A DNA stretch of 64,000 bases from NCBI GenBank assembly GCA_027625915.1, contig JANTQA010000023.1:22010001-22074000 (forward strand), written 5' to 3'. Under the pieces are notes generated by a model. The model worked only from the letters and a program-made list of their open reading frames with translations. It was not told the origin of the DNA and did not search any database. Below, one piece after another: positions 11,595-22,283 of the stretch. This stretch comes from Anaeramoeba flamelloides. Lineage: Eukaryota > Metamonada > Anaeramoebidae. The first letter of the stretch is position 1. Each line of letters opens with the position of its first letter. Position numbers and translations under genes: made by a program.

Positions 11595-12364
11595 CAACAA
11601 AATCCTTTCGCGATTTCTAAATATTTACCATTTGCTTGTTGGAAATTCAAATCCGAAGAATTAAACAAATTGCTGTCTGAAGACCAAAGATCAGAATACT
11701 TTTTTAAATTCGACAAAGGAGAAGTTTTGCTAAACGGGTATTTGTTCAAGTTTTTTGTTTTTTGATCAATCTCTGTCAGATTCCAAAGATTTTCTCTGGA
11801 TACTCTTGCACTATTAGGAACAACATAATCTCTGTAGCTCTTCATTTTAAGTTTTTTAGGTGTTGTAATTTTTCTTTTTGTTTTTGTTTTTGGCTTTGGC
11901 TTTGTCTTCGTTTCTTTTTTTGTCTGGCTTTTGTGTGTGGTTTCAATTTTCTGGTTGTTTGACTTGTTGCTCGAGCTGCTCAGGTTGCCATCAGAAAAAA
12001 AATTCAAAGGTTTTATTGCTCTTGCAGATTGCACCCGTCTTGGTGACCAATTGAGTATCGAATTGCTTTTGAGGTTGGTTTGGATTTTTAAATTGTTAAA
12101 GATTCTTCGTTTTGTGTTGGTAAGGGTCTGTCTTTGGCTCTTTGTATGGACAATTTTTGGTTTTTTAAATTTGTCAAACGAAGTCTTGGAATTCCTTGGG
12201 CTCAAAGCCAAATTTTCAAGTAATTCCATTTTCTTTTTATCACAAGTCTGGAGAGTTAAATTGCTTGGTTTTTTAATTTTTTTCAGATCCAATTTGGTGA
12301 TGAGATTTCGAGGTGTTTTTTGTTCGGCAATTAGACTGGAATATTTTTGCATTATTTCGGTCAT
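11227..12364 (-). CDS. Unknown Lys/Ser-rich basic protein, two exons
   Basis: Exon 1 is 12364 to 11629; a GTAAAT donor follows. The open frame would otherwise run into a 30-base T run read as poly-Phe, which is intron. The 292-bp intron ends at an AG at 11338-11337, and exon 2 (11336 to 11227) continues in phase with GSNLIFEKYKVCDNHWLGID and ends about 15 residues later with NVQY, giving 281 residues. Most of the chain is low complexity: Lys/Thr/Pro repeats (KTKPKPKTKTKRK) around residues 150 to 170 and several Ser/Arg-Pro motifs (SPRR, SPRN) that look like phosphorylation sites, so a nuclear or cytoskeletal protein is possible, but no domain is recognised. An in-frame stop lies just upstream of the ATG. 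The conserved-looking C-terminal tail (WLGIDFFDQTIPPL) may be a short interaction motif. Confidence 0.65.
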
Positions 12365-12675
12365 AATTCAAGTGTTGTGGTTTGTGGTTTGTAGTTTGTG
12401 GTTCTTCAAAGTTATCTTGGTAAAGAGAAAAGTATTTTGGGTGAAGCGAACAGAAAAAAGAAAAATAACAAAAATAAGAATCTTTTCAATTTAGAATTTA
12501 ATATTCGACAATAAAGTTAATTTGGATTGTTCACGAATAATCTCTTTCTTTTTAAAATATTTTGAAGTTTGATGAGACTAAATCGCTCTTCTAAAGTAAA
12601 TTGGATTTTTCCAGCGAAAAAGTGTCTTTAATATATTTTCTTTGTGAAGTTTCTGATTGGGGAGAAGAAACTTAC

Positions 12676-12708
12676 CTTTAGTTCTAGTACCCTACAAACA
12701 TATTTCAT
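12676..12708 (-). other. Possible short upstream exon with consensus donor
   Basis: On the minus strand an ATG opens 11 codons (MKYVCRVLELK) that end exactly at AAG|GTAAGT, the best donor consensus in the area. If spliced to an acceptor near 12455 it would add a short upstream reading frame to the leader of the gene starting at 12364 rather than extend its protein, because that ATG is preceded by an in-frame stop. Could equally be the first exon of an unseen gene. Confidence 0.25.
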
Positions 12709-13055
12709 TTGAAGATTCTTATTTGACAAAATCTTTTTTCAACAAGAGTTCTTTTGAAAAAATTTTGGAAAATTACAAATTTTTCATCAAAAAGTAGTTT
12801 AATTACGAACTAAAAGAAGAAAATTGATCACAAATAATTCTAATTCTAAGCAACCATAACTTGAGTGAAATAATTAATAAGTCTGACTGTAATTTCACAG
12901 AATATTCTCAAAAACTCAAATTGGTAAGATCAGCTTTTAGAACCGACAATTCTTTACATTTATTTTTATTATTTGTATTCTGTGATTTTCTAAATTTATT
13001 TATGTAAAAAAATTTACAAAAAAAGATTTTGAGATTTTTTCTTAAAATTAACTCG

Positions 13056-13404
13056 TCATATGATCTTTTGAATGGATAAATTTGTCAGTTGTGTTTTGAA
13101 TTCTTCAGAAATGTCTTGATTAAGAAGGAAAATTGAGAAATAAATCATTTTTGTTTTTTATTGATTCTAACCTCTGAGAAATTCATTTATCGACCATTGC
13201 TTGGCAGTCTTACCGAATTCTTTTGATTTTATTAACTTTTGTAAACCCTAAAAATATTATTATTTTTGATCTTGAAAGTCCAAATTGATCTAAAAATAAA
13301 GTTTTGCAGAATTCAAAAGAGTAATATTACTCTTGTGAGGAAATTAAAAATTAAATTTGTGTTGTTACATATATCTGGATTGATTTAACTCGAAAATTAA
13401 TCAT
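13056..13404 (-). CDS. Candidate tiny three-exon gene, unknown
   Basis: Three short minus-strand segments are phase-compatible through GT-AG introns: 13404-13369 (starts ATG, ends before GTAACA), 13247-13214 (between TAG and GTAAGA), and 13114-13056 (after CAAG, ends TGA). Joined they give 42 residues of well mixed composition: MINFRVKSIQIY, GLQKLIKSKEF, DISEEFKTQLTNLSIQKII. The last two segments look most convincing; the first exon could instead be longer or elsewhere. No domain recognised. It could also be the 3' end of a larger gene or a relic. Confidence 0.35.
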
Positions 13405-13416
13405 GAATCCTATAAT

Positions 13417-13548
13417 ATGAATTTATTTTCACTTGTGTTACTTTTTAAATTATGTCATGTGGTTTCCTGTAAAGTTGTTCAAGAGCACAAAATGTCATGG
13501 AATTGTGTTGTTCTACCTCAAAAAAAATTTTTTGATGGAATATTCTAA
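13417..13548 (+). CDS. Candidate small secreted protein or signal-peptide exon
   Basis: An ATG opens 43 codons that begin with a signal-peptide-like stretch (MNLFSLVLLFKLCHVVSC) followed by a polar part. A GTAAAG donor-like site lies directly after the hydrophobic stretch, as in the signal-peptide exon of the large receptor at 40679, so this may be only a first exon. A coding-like segment follows an acceptor at about 13632 but the phases do not fit this donor. Low certainty. Confidence 0.25.
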   Translation: MNLFSLVLLFKLCHVVSCKVVQEHKMSWNCVVLPQKKFFDGIF

Positions 13549-14479
13549 AATTTGAATTTCTAAGAAGCTAAAGTCAATAATTCGATTTTAAAACTTTGGG
13601 TGATGGTACTTTTCGATTTTTCTTTGCCCAGAATCAATGAGAAAATTGATAGTGTTTTTTATAATGAAAATGACAAAATTTTTTCTGTTCCTTTTCAAAA
13701 ATATTCATAAAATTGTCAACATTGATCAATAAATCATTGTTTGTAGAGAAATCAAAAAAATTCTTTTCACATAATTTTATATAAAAAAAAAATATCTGGA
13801 TTTTTGCTTTAAAAGTCAATAATCTGGTTTATCAAACTTTTTAGCTATACCAACAAATTAAGATAATTACTGATTAGAATAAAAATTTATCAAATCGTGT
13901 TCTTGGATAGAACAATCAAACAACATGGATTAAAAATATTTGATAGAATGTTTTGTCAACAACACAGGTGATAATTTTTTCTTAGGAATTTTTTAGATTT
14001 TAGATCTCTAAAAGTTATTTGCAATTATTTAAAAAATAATTTGCGATCTGATTAAATTTTCAAATTTTGGAAAAAAATATTTAATCTTTTCATAATTCCA
14101 AAAAAAAAGCAAACCAAAATTCGAAAAGATATCTGAATAAAAAAGTGATACTAAATCTTTGTCTTCTGATATTATGAAAATTTCTTTTTAACTTGAGAAA
14201 AAATATGTGTCGAATATTTTGGAAAGTAATTGATATTTTTTTTTTGCAAAAGTTTTTTTGTTAATCTTTAATTATTTTAAATCTATATTACATCTATTAT
14301 ATCATGATAGCAATAACGCTAGGTGTATTATGTCAAAGTCAAATTCAATTTTTAATAATATAATATGGGCTCTCAGGCTCTTATATTTGTATAAAATATC
14401 ATAATTTGAGGATATAGTTCACAAATGAATTCTAAATATTAATCATAACAAAAGATTCTTTTTGTTTTTTTATTTATTT

Positions 14480-14705
14480 TGAAGGGTGAAAATTAGTTTC
14501 CTCCTACTACCCTAATTTCTAAATTTTTGTTTAGACATTTTAATATAGAGTCATAATTTTTTTTATCATTAACTAATGATAAAATAAATAAGAAAGATTA
14601 TTTTCTATTGTTCAAGAGAAATACATTTTCATATCCACCAATGAAGGGGGTTGCATTGCGGAAACATACATCAGAGTTTGGGTATTTGGTTATTTATTGA
14701 AAAAT
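14480..14705 (-). pseudogene. Gene-family relic, copy 1
   Basis: Minus-strand frames read as protein: a block with NSDVCFRNATPFIGGYENV, a break, then LSLVNDKKNYDSILK and NKNLEIRVV. The second half is repeated at 15720-15856 with mostly conservative differences. Not recognised; the pattern of short repeated helical units would suit a repeat protein family. Broken here by at least one stop. Confidence 0.45.
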
Positions 14706-15370
14706 ATATTAGTCCATTAAATTTCAAATCCCGTAAAAAAATAAATCCAAAAAGAAAAAAAAAAAAGAAAAAGAAATTTTAATTCTACTTATATTTACAA
14801 TTAATTTTTGAAAAATTATCAAAAAAAAAGGAAAGAAAGAAAGAAATTAAAAGGATGTAAATACAAATTCAAAAATTTTAACACCCCAAAATACAATTTT
14901 TGAAAAACAAATCTTATTTTCTTCTAATTCTTTTTTTTTTTTTTATTGGGGGAAAAGTCTAATTTACTAACTAAATTCCATTTTAACTAAATTACCTTTT
15001 AGAAATTTAAGAGTAAAAGTAGAGATTTTATGATTATTAATTAATAAAATAATCTTGTTCAATCACAGATAAAATTATTCTATTAATATTTAATTCTTTT
15101 AATTGATTTAGAAAAATTAATCTATTTTTTTCATCAGAAAGAAACACCAAAAAAAAAATTTCTATAATTTCTATCATTCCTCTTTGCTGATATTTAAAAT
15201 ATAAAGGGAAAAATTTAAATCCTTTTTTTTTTTATTTTATAGAATAATATCTCGATAAGTAGTAGTAAACGTACTAAATTTTAAAATTGTTGAACTTGAA
15301 GGACAACTTAAATATTTTTGGGTTACAAATAAAAAAATTTTGGTTTTTTATTATTTTTAAATATTCTTTT

Positions 15371-15475
15371 AAGGCGTCGCCGAGTGCGGTCAAGGTTATT
15401 CAAGTACCTAGGCTTTATAGAATTTAAAATAATTTAGTTAAATCTTTGATTTTATCAATACATTTGAATCCTGAA
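15371..15475 (+). other. tRNA-like (Leu/Ser-type) sequence, possible SINE head
   Basis: 'gtcgccgagtgcggtcaagg' matches the D-arm and A box of eukaryotic leucine/serine tRNA genes, in a stretch whose GC is far above its surroundings. About 85 bases on, 'atttgaatcct' resembles a weak B box. I cannot fold acceptor and T stems, so it is not a working tRNA gene; a tRNA-derived SINE head or pseudo-tRNA fits better. Confidence 0.4.
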
Positions 15476-15715
15476 AAACCTAACTGCAATTTTCTTGAGT
15501 TTTCTATTTTCTTTATGAAATGTTCGAGGTTTTTTTTTGAGGTTTTCTATTTTATTTCGAAAATCTATTTATTGTCGTTTGGTTTTTTTGAGTTTTTTTA
15601 TTTATTTGGAAAATCGGACACTTCACAAATAAAATAGAAACCCCAAACAAAACCTAGAACACTTAACAATAAAATAGAAAACCCCAAGAAAACCTAGACA
15701 CTCTACGGCACTTGA
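15470..15715. repeat. Imperfect inverted repeat behind the tRNA-like sequence
   Basis: The left part contains 'gttttctattt' twice and the right part 'aaatagaaa.cccaa' twice in complementary orientation, so the region can fold back on itself. The right end reads 'cactctacggcacttgat'. Possibly the body of the same element as the tRNA-like head. Non-coding. Confidence 0.4.
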
Positions 15716-15719
15716 TGGC

Positions 15720-15856
15720 ACTTCTCTAATCTCTAAATTTTTTTTTATAAATTTTAATAAAGAATCATGATTTTCTTTATCATTAACCAATGATAGGAAA
15801 AAATGACAATTTTTCATAGTGATCATTAATAAAAAATCAAATAATTTATTGTTCAA
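15720..15856 (-). pseudogene. Gene-family relic, copy 2
   Basis: Minus strand reads LSLVNDKENHDSLLKFIKK and NLEIREV, the partner of the block at about 14505-14590 (LSLVNDKKNYDSILK). Differences are concentrated at third codon positions and conservative residues, so the sequence was once under protein-level constraint. The frame runs on into the inverted repeat and loses protein-like character there. Confidence 0.45.
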
Positions 15857-15984
15857 TAATATTTATAATACATTTTTTCGAGTCATTTGAGCCAAATAGC
15901 ACTAATACCATTAACACACAATTACATCATATTTTAATTATAGAATAATCTGTGATGAAACTTATTCCTTAATTATAATTTTGA

Positions 15985-16875
15985 ATACAATTTTGTCAGT
16001 TTTGAAAGTTCGCTCTTTGGCGTTTTTTGAGATATCAAATGATTTTTTTTTTTTCAAGTTTTTTCATTTTCCAAATGAGTTATTTTTATCTCAAAAATAT
16101 TAAAAAATCCTACTTTGGCAAATATAGTGTGTTAAGAAATAACCACAAATTAGATTAAATCGAATTAAATTGATTTTATACTTACTGTTATTTTTCAATT
16201 AATCAATGAAATTTTTTATTTCAATTTCCAAAATGAATATTAATTTTTACTTTTACAATCAAATTACCAGAGTAAAACTTTTGTCTTGGAGTTAACGAAG
16301 GAAGTTTAGTTTGTCGTCTAAAAATATCATTTCTAAACGAGGTTGTCAAGATCTTTGGTTTTACTTCAACTAGATAAACTAGAAAAATATTTTGGGATGT
16401 GAACTAAAAATTTACATCTTTTAATTGGAAAATAATAGTATATAAAACAATTTGTTTCAAATTGAAGAAATATAAGCATTTGGAAATTTAAAAAACAAGA
16501 AAATACTGGATTTTTTTTAATTCTATTTGATTTTTTGGAATTGAAGTTTCTTTTTAATCTTTTTTTTATGTTATAATTTTTTTTTTGTTATTTGTGTTGT
16601 TTGACTGAATTAGATCCAGTTCATTTTTTTATAAAGCTTTTTGTAATGGAGATCCTGTGAAATTTGTTTTTTTTGTTATTTGGACTTTTGTCAATCCTGA
16701 GACTTTGAATCTTTTTTGTTCATTTGCGTTGAATTGCCCATGAGATCGTAAGCAATTTTTGTTTTTTTTTTTTTTGTATTTTTTCAGCCAAATAAGGTTC
16801 AATTTCACAATACCATTTTTGGAAACCATCCTTTCTTGAGTATGGAACAAATTAAGACTGAGTGACTAAACCCTT
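15985..16875 (+). repeat. Dispersed repeat family A, copy 2
   Basis: The longest of three copies (see 9226-9842). Shares 'cgctctttgg.g.tttttgag' and 'cttgagtatgga.caaatt' with copy 1. Minus-strand reading frames inside it are decayed readings, not genes. Confidence 0.6.
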
Positions 16876-17171
16876 AGCAATCCTAATTTAGTATTTTACT
16901 TTTATCCACATTCTTCTCAAAAACAAAAAGAGATTTCATTATGGAAATTTGGAGGTGTTTGTAAATCAATCAAACAAATTGGTTACAGATGAAAGTTTTT
17001 CAACAAGAAAAGCCGATCATTGTGTTGGTGTTGAATCTATTCATGTGTGTTTGTATGTGTGTGTGTCTGAGGCATTCTTGTACTAATAAAGGCACAAGCA
17101 AAGAAAAAATAATCAATAATTTCTCAAAAAGAAATGAAAAAAAAAATTGTTTTACAATTGTAAAAAGTTTA

Positions 17172-17489
17172 TTAATTTTTATTTGAAGATTTTTCCGTCT
17201 TATTTAATACTTCACCTGGTGAAATAAACTCTGGAGAAATAATTTCATTCAAATCAATATAAAGTGGGCTAATCATTAATTCACTTTTATCAAAAGAAGT
17301 TTCTTGTCTTTTTCCGTTTTGATCGTTTTTGTCGGGAATCCAATCGCGAATATAAAACAGTTTCTTTTCAAATGGTATTGATGAGATCTCTTGTTCGTTT
17401 GGTTTGTTTATACTTGTGTGAGGAAGCACTTCCGTTTGTACTAATTCTTCAATTGATTTGTTACTTTTAAAAACATCACTCCAATTCAT
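17172..17489 (-). CDS. Hypothetical 105-residue acidic protein
   Basis: An ATG (17489) opens a single-exon frame that ends with TAA. The composition is ordinary for a soluble protein: MNWSDVFKSNKSIEELVQTE at the start, an FYIRDW core, and a Ser/Asn/Lys-rich end. No domain is recognised. Higher GC than its flanks. A possible donor (CAG|GTGAAG) lies near the 3' end, so the last 15 residues could be replaced by another exon. Its start lies only about 50 bp from the start of the candidate gene on the opposite strand at 17541, so the two may share a promoter region. Confidence 0.5.
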   Translation of the reverse strand: MNWSDVFKSNKSIEELVQTEVLPHTSINKPNEQEISSIPFEKKLFYIRDWIPDKNDQNGKRQETSFDKSELMISPLYIDLNEIISPEFISPGEVLNKTEKSSNKN

Positions 17490-17540
17490 TCTAACTAATT
17501 TTCAAAAAACAATTGGCTTTTAAAAAAGAAAGGTGAAAAA

Positions 17541-18041
17541 ATGATTCTTAAAAGGTTGAGAAATAGTTAAGTAGACAGTGTTAAGACCCACCTGTTTATA
17601 TTTTTAAATAAAGAGTCTTTTCTTTTGTTCTTTTGTTCTTTGGTTTTAAATTTCACACTAATGTAAAAACATCTTGGTTCAATTTCCCTTATTAAGGTTA
17701 CAATCCCTTGATTCCTGAAAAAAAATTATCTTGTCTTAGAAGTGGTGGCTTGTTAATTTGGTTCTTAGCTGTTCGATCTAAACCTCAGGATTGGTTTGAA
17801 AGTTTGTTAAAAGGTAAATTTTTCTTTTTTTTTTTTTATGAAAACTGAATTAATGAGTGTAAGGTGAATAGATTGGTCAGGTTTTTAAGATTAAATTTTG
17901 ATTTTTGAAATGTCAACTCAAATATTAATTACCATTTTATTCAATTTAGGGAAACAACTAAATAAATTTTTGATTATAATATTTTCATTTTCTTTTTTTG
18001 TGTTTTCTGTTTTTACTAAGCAAAAAGAATTTTTTTATTAA
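17541..18041 (+). CDS. Candidate small membrane protein, three exons
   Basis: No exon reaches 60 codons, yet the parts fit: exon 1 17541-17565 (ATG, eight codons), exon 2 17697-17813, exon 3 17950-18041 (ends TAA). Phases match at both joins and exon 2 is flanked by a pyrimidine-rich acceptor and an AAAAG|GTAAAT donor. The 77-residue product begins MILKRLRNSYNPLIPEKK, has a hydrophobic SGGLLIWFLAV, then RSKPQDWFESLLKG, and ends with a second hydrophobic segment (FLIIIFSFSFFVFSVF) before a charged tail. Two short membrane spans are likely, as in small subunits of membrane complexes; I cannot name one. Exon 2 is the secure part; exon 1 uses a weak GTTAAG donor. Divergent from the gene at 17489. 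Confidence 0.45.
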
Positions 18042-18848
18042 TAAGTCAAGAAGAAGAACAATAAACAATATATGGTTCAAAGTTGGTGGAATACTATTAA
18101 AGAAGTAAATTTTTGATCATAGTTTAGCTTTTTCTTCTATACAATTACCTTATGCTGAAATTGATTTCTGGTTACTGCTGTAACAATACCTTGCAATAGG
18201 ATTTTCTTCTGGCAAGTATGGTAATACATCAATTATGCGAAAACAATGATATCGATTTTGGAAATTTGTAGATGATTAATATAAAATGTAATAACAACAG
18301 CTCATTCGATACCCGTGGTATAAAAAAGAATTTTGTATGAAGTTTATACTTTATTGCATTTTTTCAAATCTCTTTGATTTTTTGTTTTTCTTTATCTTTT
18401 TCTGGTCTTACTGTTAAACAAAAAAGAAAGCTATCAAAATTATCGTTCAGCTATCCACAAAAATAACTTGACAATAGAATTATTATAAGTCACTAAAGTT
18501 TCCAATTCAAAAAAGGGAAAATTAATAATTAAAGCTTATTTTAAGAATTCAAAATTTTTAATGTTGCATGATTTTTAAATCATTTTTTGAAAAGCTGTAT
18601 AAAAATATTCTTCCATTTATTTTCCAACTAACAGTATATAAAAACATTGCATTTTTTTATCTTCTAAAGAAAAGATGTTAAGGGAGTAGTCATTTTCGAA
18701 AATAAAATGAAATCTTGTATAAATCTTCAAAAATTGTTTTTTTGTAATTTGTGTTTCGACTTATGAAATGGATGATTCAACCCTATTTAAACAATTTATT
18801 GATTTTAGTCTCTTTTTTGAAATTCAGAATTTGCATTTTTCCAATATA

Positions 18849-19333
18849 CTGTAGTCATAATAAAGCGTGTAAAAAAATTCAGAAGCATATTTCAAAATAA
18901 AAAGCGTATTTTTTTGTTATAGTTGACCAATATATTAACCAATCAAAGAAACCAATAATAAACCCTAATTAAATATGTTATTGGTTTCTTATGGTTCTAT
19001 TATTTTAAAAAAATTCTAAAAATGAAGGATCTAATTGCAAAATTTATCTCATCAAATAGGGTAAATTTTTAATGAAAATTTTTTTCATAAAAAAACACAA
19101 AGAAATTAAAAAAAAACCTGAGAAAATAATGAAAAATTTTCAACAATATGTATTCCGAAATAATTTGAATTTTATTGAAAATATCCAGATGTTTACTTTC
19201 AAAATTGATTTGAACTTGGGTATACTATTGGGGTAGTCGATTGAATGTTGCCTTGGCACAAGAAGAAATAAAAGCACTATAATATTTTGAAGAACGGATT
19301 ATAGTCGTTGTGCGTGCATTATTTTGATCACTG
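18849..19333 (+). mobile_element. Tc1/mariner-type MITE, family M2, copy 1
   Basis: 485 bp bounded by TA on both sides. Left end 'ctgtagtcataataaagcgt', right end the reverse complement of 'cagtgatcaaaataatgcac'. Near-identical in length and layout to 49334-49817; further copies at 32955 and 35414. No coding capacity. Confidence 0.75.
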
Positions 19334-19359
19334 TAAAATGCGAAAAAGTAACCTTTTAT

Positions 19360-19880
19360 TTTGTTTCAGAATTAAGTTAATTCTTGAAAATGGGAAAACA
19401 TATTTTTTGTTTTATGTTGAAAAGTATTGATTTCGAAAGTAAATTTTTTATTTGGTTTTCTTTTTCTTTGATTACTATTTCAATTCAAATCTTAGTAAAT
19501 AAAACTAATTGTGGTATAGCTGATTCAAGAATGAATATTTAGTAGAAGGATAACATACATTATATCAATTAAATTGAGATCTAATACACAAAAAAAAAAA
19601 AATTTCTTTAATGTTTATAAAAAAGTTGTTTTGTGATTTTCAAAAAAGAGAAAAAAAAATTGAAAAAATTCATTACTAACTTTAAAATTTTTTTTTAAGA
19701 AATTGTTTGGTGTTATTTAAAAGAATCCTTATAATAATTAAAATAATTTTTGGCATATAAAAATTGATTTTGAATTTTGAGGATAAAATTACCTAATTCC
19801 CAAAGATCTTCAAGAAAATTTTATTTTGAAAAATCAAATTTCATCTTAAAACAAAAACCTAATTTTTATACATTTTTTTT
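19360..19880 (+). repeat. Dispersed repeat family D, 5' part, copy 2
   Basis: Partner of 3900-4480. It ends just before the inverted-repeat element at 19893. Confidence 0.55.
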
Positions 19881-19892
19881 AAATGACTTAAC

Positions 19893-21420
19893 AATTGTGA
19901 AAAAAATTTGAGACATTAAAAAAAATCGGGTCAATCAAAGATTTTTTTTTGTTTTTTAAATGTGAACTGTTGGTATAAAAACAAAAACTCCGAATTTTTA
20001 CATTTTTTTTTATTTTCACTTTTTTGGGAAGTTCTTTTCCAATTTTTTTCCAAAAAAATTAGGAAAAAAATAAAAAGAATAAAGAAAAAATTACCATTAT
20101 TATGTCTCAATTACAAAACAAAAATTACTTGTAATGTAATAATAAAACTATGAAATTAAAAGTAAATTAGATCATGAGCCAAACAATAAAATTTATTATT
20201 TTTCTACACTTTTGTTCTTATATTTTTTTGGATTTATTTTTGTTATGAATTGAATTGATTTATTATTTTATTCCAAGGCTTATAATTGTTTAACACATTC
20301 ATGTCATTCAATTCAGTTGCCCAAAATAAATTGTTTTTTATTTTTTCATTTATGAGCTAAAATTTCAATTTTTTTTCATTTTCTTTTCTTTTCTTTTTGA
20401 AAATATTTCAACTTGCGTTTTAATGTTTTTGAAAAATTCTTCCATTCACAAATCTGGAATGAAGAATTTTTTCCCCATTTTAAAGCTCCTTTTTAATTTT
20501 CTGAACATTTTAACCATTTGCTTCGTAATATAGATAACTATTTTTTCATATTTGAAAAAAGACTTAAAAATAAATGATTTTCAAAATACAGATTTTTCCC
20601 AATATACTCAAAATACTCTTTTAAATAATGAATATTAGCAAAATGATTTTTGATCAAAGTAAAATTTTTTGAACAGATCTTATATTTAAGAAAAAAAAAA
20701 GTTAATAAAGATTATTATTTTCAAATTCAATATTATTTCGTTGAATTTTGACCTTTTAGAATTGCCTTGGAACTCTAAAAATACAAAATTTGATTTTAAT
20801 TTCAAACTTTACTAAAAATGTTAATTTTTTTATAAGATTAAATTCGAAGATTAAGTTATTCATTGTTAGGTAAGACCAAAAATTAATAATTGTTTTAAAT
20901 TAAAGTTTGTATTTGGGGATTTTTAGAATTTAAGTGGTTTCTTGAAATCTTAATGTACTTTATTTCGAAGATTTGATTGTAAAACTATAGTGGAAAACAA
21001 TTTATTCTGAAAAAAATAACTTTTTTGGGGTATTTTATGATTCAATTTGGTTTAAAAGGATATTTAAGATTGACTTTGATATTTTCACATTAGTTAACCA
21101 TGATAAATATCTTTATGAATTAATAGATTTTAATATTGCCTCATAAATAGTTATCTTATTTTTAGTAAAGTTTACAATGAAAATTCAATTTTTGTTTTTT
21201 AGAGTTCCAAGGCAATTCTAAAAGGTCAAAATTCAACGAAATAATATTGAATTTGAAAATAATAATCGTTAGTAACTTTTGTTTTTCTTAAATATAAGAT
21301 CTGTTCATAAAATTTTACTTTGATCAAAAATCATTTTACTAATATTCATTATTTAAAAAAAGAAAACAGATTTTTGACTGACCCAATTTTTTTTAATGTC
21401 CCAAATTTTTTTCAAAATGG
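19893..21420. mobile_element. Non-autonomous DNA element with long inverted repeats
   Basis: Long terminal inverted repeats of roughly 240 bp. Outer part: 'gaaaaaaatttgagacatta' near 19900 against its complement near 21410. Inner part: 20619-20785 against 21196-21360, including 'gaattgccttggaactctaa' and its exact complement. The left arm is split by about 657 bp of unrelated sequence (next entry). Without it the element is about 870 bp. No transposase. Superfamily not determined. Confidence 0.65.
19962..20618. mobile_element. Insertion splitting the left arm of the 19893-21420 element
   Basis: The left inverted repeat is continuous with its right partner only if this stretch is removed. The break points carry the same eight bases, 'ttttaaat', at 19954-19961 and 20619-20626, as expected for a target-site duplication (it also contains TTAA). 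No terminal repeats or coding region are evident in the insert, so its class is unknown. Confidence 0.5.
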
Positions 21421-21944
21421 TAATGGTAGCCAAAGTTAAAAAAAATATTTAACTTTTTGGCAATTTTGAAGAGGATCAGAAATAGTATTTTTTGTTTTGG
21501 TTGTACCTCATTTATTTTTATAATTTAAAGTGCTTCTTTGATTCGATTTTTTAAATTTTTTTTTTCAAAAGTATCAAAGAAATTACCACAATAGAATGCT
21601 GAGTTGAATTGTTTAAAAGAGTATTTCGAATGTTGAATGACTTATCTTTTATCCTTATTTCAACATTTTATTGTAGTATTTAATTTTTTCAGTTATTTTT
21701 TTATTCATTTTTTTTTATGACGACAAAAAGCACTAAGAAAGACTTTTTTTATCAGTGACATTTGGGATAAATGAATTTTGTTTAAAAAGAATAATAACAT
21801 TACAATTGGGAGAATCACAATTAGAAATAACAATGTGACTTTAATAGCTATAGGGATTCTAAAAAATAATAATTATCCCATATCATTACTGGTTAGGATT
21901 TTAAACCCTTGGATTTGGTGGACTGGGAGAAGTTAATATGATTA

Positions 21945-22140
21945 CAGTCAGTTTCACTTTTAAGACACAAACTTTCAACGAAATTTAAGGCACAAAAAGA
22001 ATCTAAAATTAAGGCACAAAATTCAGATTCTAGTAAAATAAATTGTAAAAAAAAAAATTTCAAATTTTGTGCTTTAATTTGAGATTTTTTTGTGCCTTAA
22101 ATTTCGTTGCTAGTTTGTGCCTTAAAAGTGAAACTGACTG
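21945..22140. mobile_element. Tc1/mariner-type MITE, family M1, copy 1
   Basis: 196 bp, almost wholly palindromic. Ends are 'cagtcagtttcacttttaag' and its complement, flanked by TA. The CAGT start and TA target site are typical of Tc1/mariner. Second copy at 48215-48409. Confidence 0.85.
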
Positions 22141-22283
22141 TATATTTTATCAAATTTTAAACCAGAAAATAACTATAATTTTTATTCAAAGAATTTAAAA
22201 TTATCTTCTCCCAAAAAAAATATATATATAAATAAAAAAACAATTAAAACATTTTTATCAATTCTTTTCTTTTTTTTATTGTT

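Noticed and set aside
11412-11765. Plus-strand frame with a long poly-Lys run
   Set aside because: Antisense to the two-exon basic protein and built on a 30-base A run that lies in its intron.
12044-12494. 187-codon plus-strand frame (11931-12494)
   Set aside because: Antisense to exon 1 of the basic protein; composition is Leu/Phe/Val noise.
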